A stretch of 64,000 nucleotides of DNA. It comes from Paramecium tetraurelia. Taxonomy: Eukaryota; Ciliophora; Oligohymenophorea; Peniculida; Parameciidae. Numbering within the stretch: the first letter of the stretch is position 1; each line of letters begins with the position of its first letter. A program made the position numbers and the translations under genes. Positions 61,966 to 64,000 of the stretch are shown one piece after another. Under the pieces are notes generated by a model. The model did not search any database. It had not been told where the DNA came from and worked only from the letters and a program-made list of their open reading frames with translations. The DNA is taken from NCBI RefSeq assembly GCF_000165425.1, contig NW_001799641.1, positions 67,027 through 131,026 on the forward strand. Reading direction: 5' to 3'.

Positions 61966-63621
61966 ATGATAAAATTATCAATATTAATTTCATTCTTATT
62001 AAATTTAACTAGGACATAAGAGCAATGGGAAACTTAATACCAAAGTTTTCAAGACACTAACACAATGGATACATCTGGTTATATTTATATTAAATAATTT
62101 AGGGTGGATTATAAGTGGTAATTATAATGGATTGTAATTATCCACTTGCAATGGTGTTACAATGTTTGGAGGATTTAATGCATTTGGAACCAATACAATA
62201 ATATCTAAACACTTTTCCTTACCTCCTCATTATTAAATCAAAGTAAGTTTAGAATTTTGGAAGTATTTCTAATTTTTAAAGTAGAATTGATAGTTGGGAT
62301 GCTGAATATCTCTATATTCTCATAGATGATTATGTATCTTCAAGGCAATGTTATTTTTCAGTAGGGACCTAATTATGTGGAAATTCAGGGAGAAATGACT
62401 GGTTAGAGACAATTATCCCTATTACTTTATAAATGAATCATAATTCAGAATTTTTAATGATAATAATGACTTCAAGTCTTAATGAAGCTGTTGATACAGT
62501 ATAATATAATTAAATATTAAAGGAAAGTTGGGGATTTAGAGACTTTAAGTTGTAAGTAGTTAAATGTCCTTCAGGATGTTTATTTTGTTCAGACAATGAT
62601 TATTATCATTGCTATTTATGGATTAAGATTTCATCATTATCGCATGAATCAATGTTACTTGATGGATGGATGAAAAATGATATTATCTAGCCAACAACAT
62701 ATTAATGTGTGAGTTTTAATCTTATTAACTTGACACCAAATGATAAATTGGAAAATATTATAGAAAATTTGAGATTGCATGATAAAATGTAAATAAGTTT
62801 TTAACTTTGGTAAATTGATAGTTGGAATAATGAAAACTTTTAGTTATATGTAGATGATTAACTTTAAAAATAAATTGTTTTAAGTACAACAGGTACTTAT
62901 TCTATTTGCGGATCTGCTGGATTAGAAAAAGTATTTAATATTGCCGTTACTTTCCCTCATACATCATCAGAATGTAAAATAACTATGAAAACCAATCATA
63001 ACGCAGCTACTACAAATGCATATTGGGGAATAAGGGCATTTAATCTATTTATTTCAAATGCATGTTTTAAAGGGTGTGATGAATGTATCAGTCTTTTAAA
63101 AACAGGTTGTACCGTTTGTTCAAGTGGATGGGTCTTTTACACTAATTTATGCATTTATCGTACTCATTTATCATATTATAGCTTCTCCTATGTTGGGTAT
63201 AACCATCCGAATTACTTAAATTAAAGATCCAAAGTCACATGAAAGGATTCCTATGGAGATCAATCTATTAGAAACTAATTAATAAATAGTCACTTAAGGA
63301 ACATTTACATATACAATTAATAATAATATATCAATATTGAATATTAGAGTCTATGCAAAATGCTATCCTAATAAAAAAATGAAAAGTTATTTTATAAAGT
63401 GCATCGAATGTTAACCTTAAAACTAATATTAGTTTTAGCATTATTGTTATGGAGCTATAAATTCTATAATTTACAATGCCAGATTTCAATAAATTACAGA
63501 TTCAGAATAAAAGTTGATAATAAATACATCTGATACCGAATGTTCAATTTATTAAGTAGTAAATGTTGGAACCGAGTTACTTCAAATTAAACTATTAGAA
63601 ATTTTATAACAAGATATTTGA
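61966..63621 (+). CDS. Secreted Cys-rich protein with paired IDSW modules
   Basis: 528 residues; introns at 62078-62102, 62263-62284 and 63160-63181. A signal peptide (MIKLSILISFLLNLTRTQEQ) is followed by two related beta-sandwich-like modules. Each is marked by a KVSLEFW/KMQISFQLW strand, then KIDSWDAEYLYILIDD or QIDSWNNENFQLYVDD, and a CG. Each module ends WG(F/I)R(D/A)F. After each comes a short cysteine cluster, PSGCLFCSDNDYYHCY or CDECISLLKTGCTVC. A last region (IRVYAKCYPNKK, IKCIECQPQNQ) has no membrane segment. This repeat type is common in Paramecium secreted and surface proteins with furin-like cysteine repeats; ligands are unknown. Confidence 0.87.
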
Positions 63622-63625
63622 ATAT

Positions 63626-64000
63626 TCAATTTAATATTTTGATTACATAATTAATATCTTAACTAATCTTTAGTAATTTAAATTAAAAATAAATAATACA
63701 TCTAATTTTACTGGAATTTTACTAAATTTCAATTTCAAAACTTTTCTTTACTCCTGTAATTAAATTAGCTAAAAATAAAATAATCATTATAATAAATGCT
63801 ACAAAAATTCTGATTGATATCAAAGTAAGATATCTAAATCTATAGTTTATGATTTCAAATTCAAATTCAAAAGTTTGGTTGAATTGGAAGTAGGACAATG
63901 TTTCATGCTTATCTAAAAATTGAAAAGAGGTTAAAACTGTTATATATCAGTAATAAAACATCTATTTTAAACACTTAAGAATTAACGTGCTAAGTGATAA
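63626..64000 (-). CDS. C-terminal part of a membrane protein (partial)
   Basis: Only the 3' end lies in the window. One intron (63937-63959, GTT donor, CAG end) joins YHLARQFLSVQNR to FLTSFQFLDKHETLSYFQFN. A single clear membrane helix follows (LTLISIRIFVAFIIMIILFL), then a basic cytosolic tail. TGA 63626 is only 5 bp from the end of the convergent secreted-protein gene. The frame is open up to base 64000. It could be a single-pass receptor or the last helix of a multi-pass protein. No family was recognised from this fragment. Confidence 0.7.

Overview
This window looks like macronuclear DNA of a Paramecium-type ciliate. In-frame TAA and TAG occur throughout clearly coding stretches where glutamine fits, and TGA alone ends the genes. 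About 80 introns can be placed by restoring reading frame; nearly all are 20-33 nt and of GT...AG form. Intergenic spacers are short and very AT-rich. Two genes are trichocyst matrix proteins, a family typical of Paramecium. The standard-code ORFs are therefore mostly fragments. Every multi-exon model below was rebuilt by hand, and each one left a coding length divisible by three after intron removal. No rRNA, tRNA, CRISPR, transposon or telomeric repeat was seen.

Layout. 1-6740: a PH-domain plus degenerate kinase gene running off the left edge, an Arg/Tyr/Pro-rich protein, a trichocyst matrix protein, a helical-repeat protein and a Rab11-type GTPase. 6962-21061: a very large TmcB/PAS-like membrane protein, a TBC-like (RabGAP-like) protein, a large disordered protein, a multi-pass membrane protein, a divergent macro-domain protein and a small unknown. 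21895-30742: two tandem TmcB-like membrane proteins. 30743-39889: a Cdh1/Fizzy-related APC/C activator, a hotdog thioesterase, a possible 39-residue peptide, a Pumilio protein, an AGC kinase, a coiled-coil protein, ribosomal protein uS2 (RPSA) and an unknown. 39981-47970: a C2-domain membrane protein head to head with a 923-residue coiled-coil protein, a ULK/ATG1-like kinase and two small proteins. 48040-57786: LTV1 head to head with ULK4 (29 bp between start codons), a second trichocyst matrix protein, a Dpy-30-motif-like protein, a DGTGRD-repeat protein and the AP-2 mu subunit. 58217-64000: an ERGIC/Erv41-46 protein, a 685-residue unknown, a small unknown, a secreted cysteine-rich protein, and the 3' end of a membrane protein gene at the right edge.

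Many genes fall into ciliate themes: membrane traffic (Rab11, TBC-like, AP-2 mu, ERGIC), regulated secretion (two trichocyst proteins), protein kinases (four, two or three of them with altered catalytic motifs), cilia (ULK4, the Dpy-30-like and DGTGRD proteins, by inference) and ribosome production (RPSA, LTV1). Neighbours are not operons; each gene appears independently transcribed, though several divergent pairs must share very small promoters.
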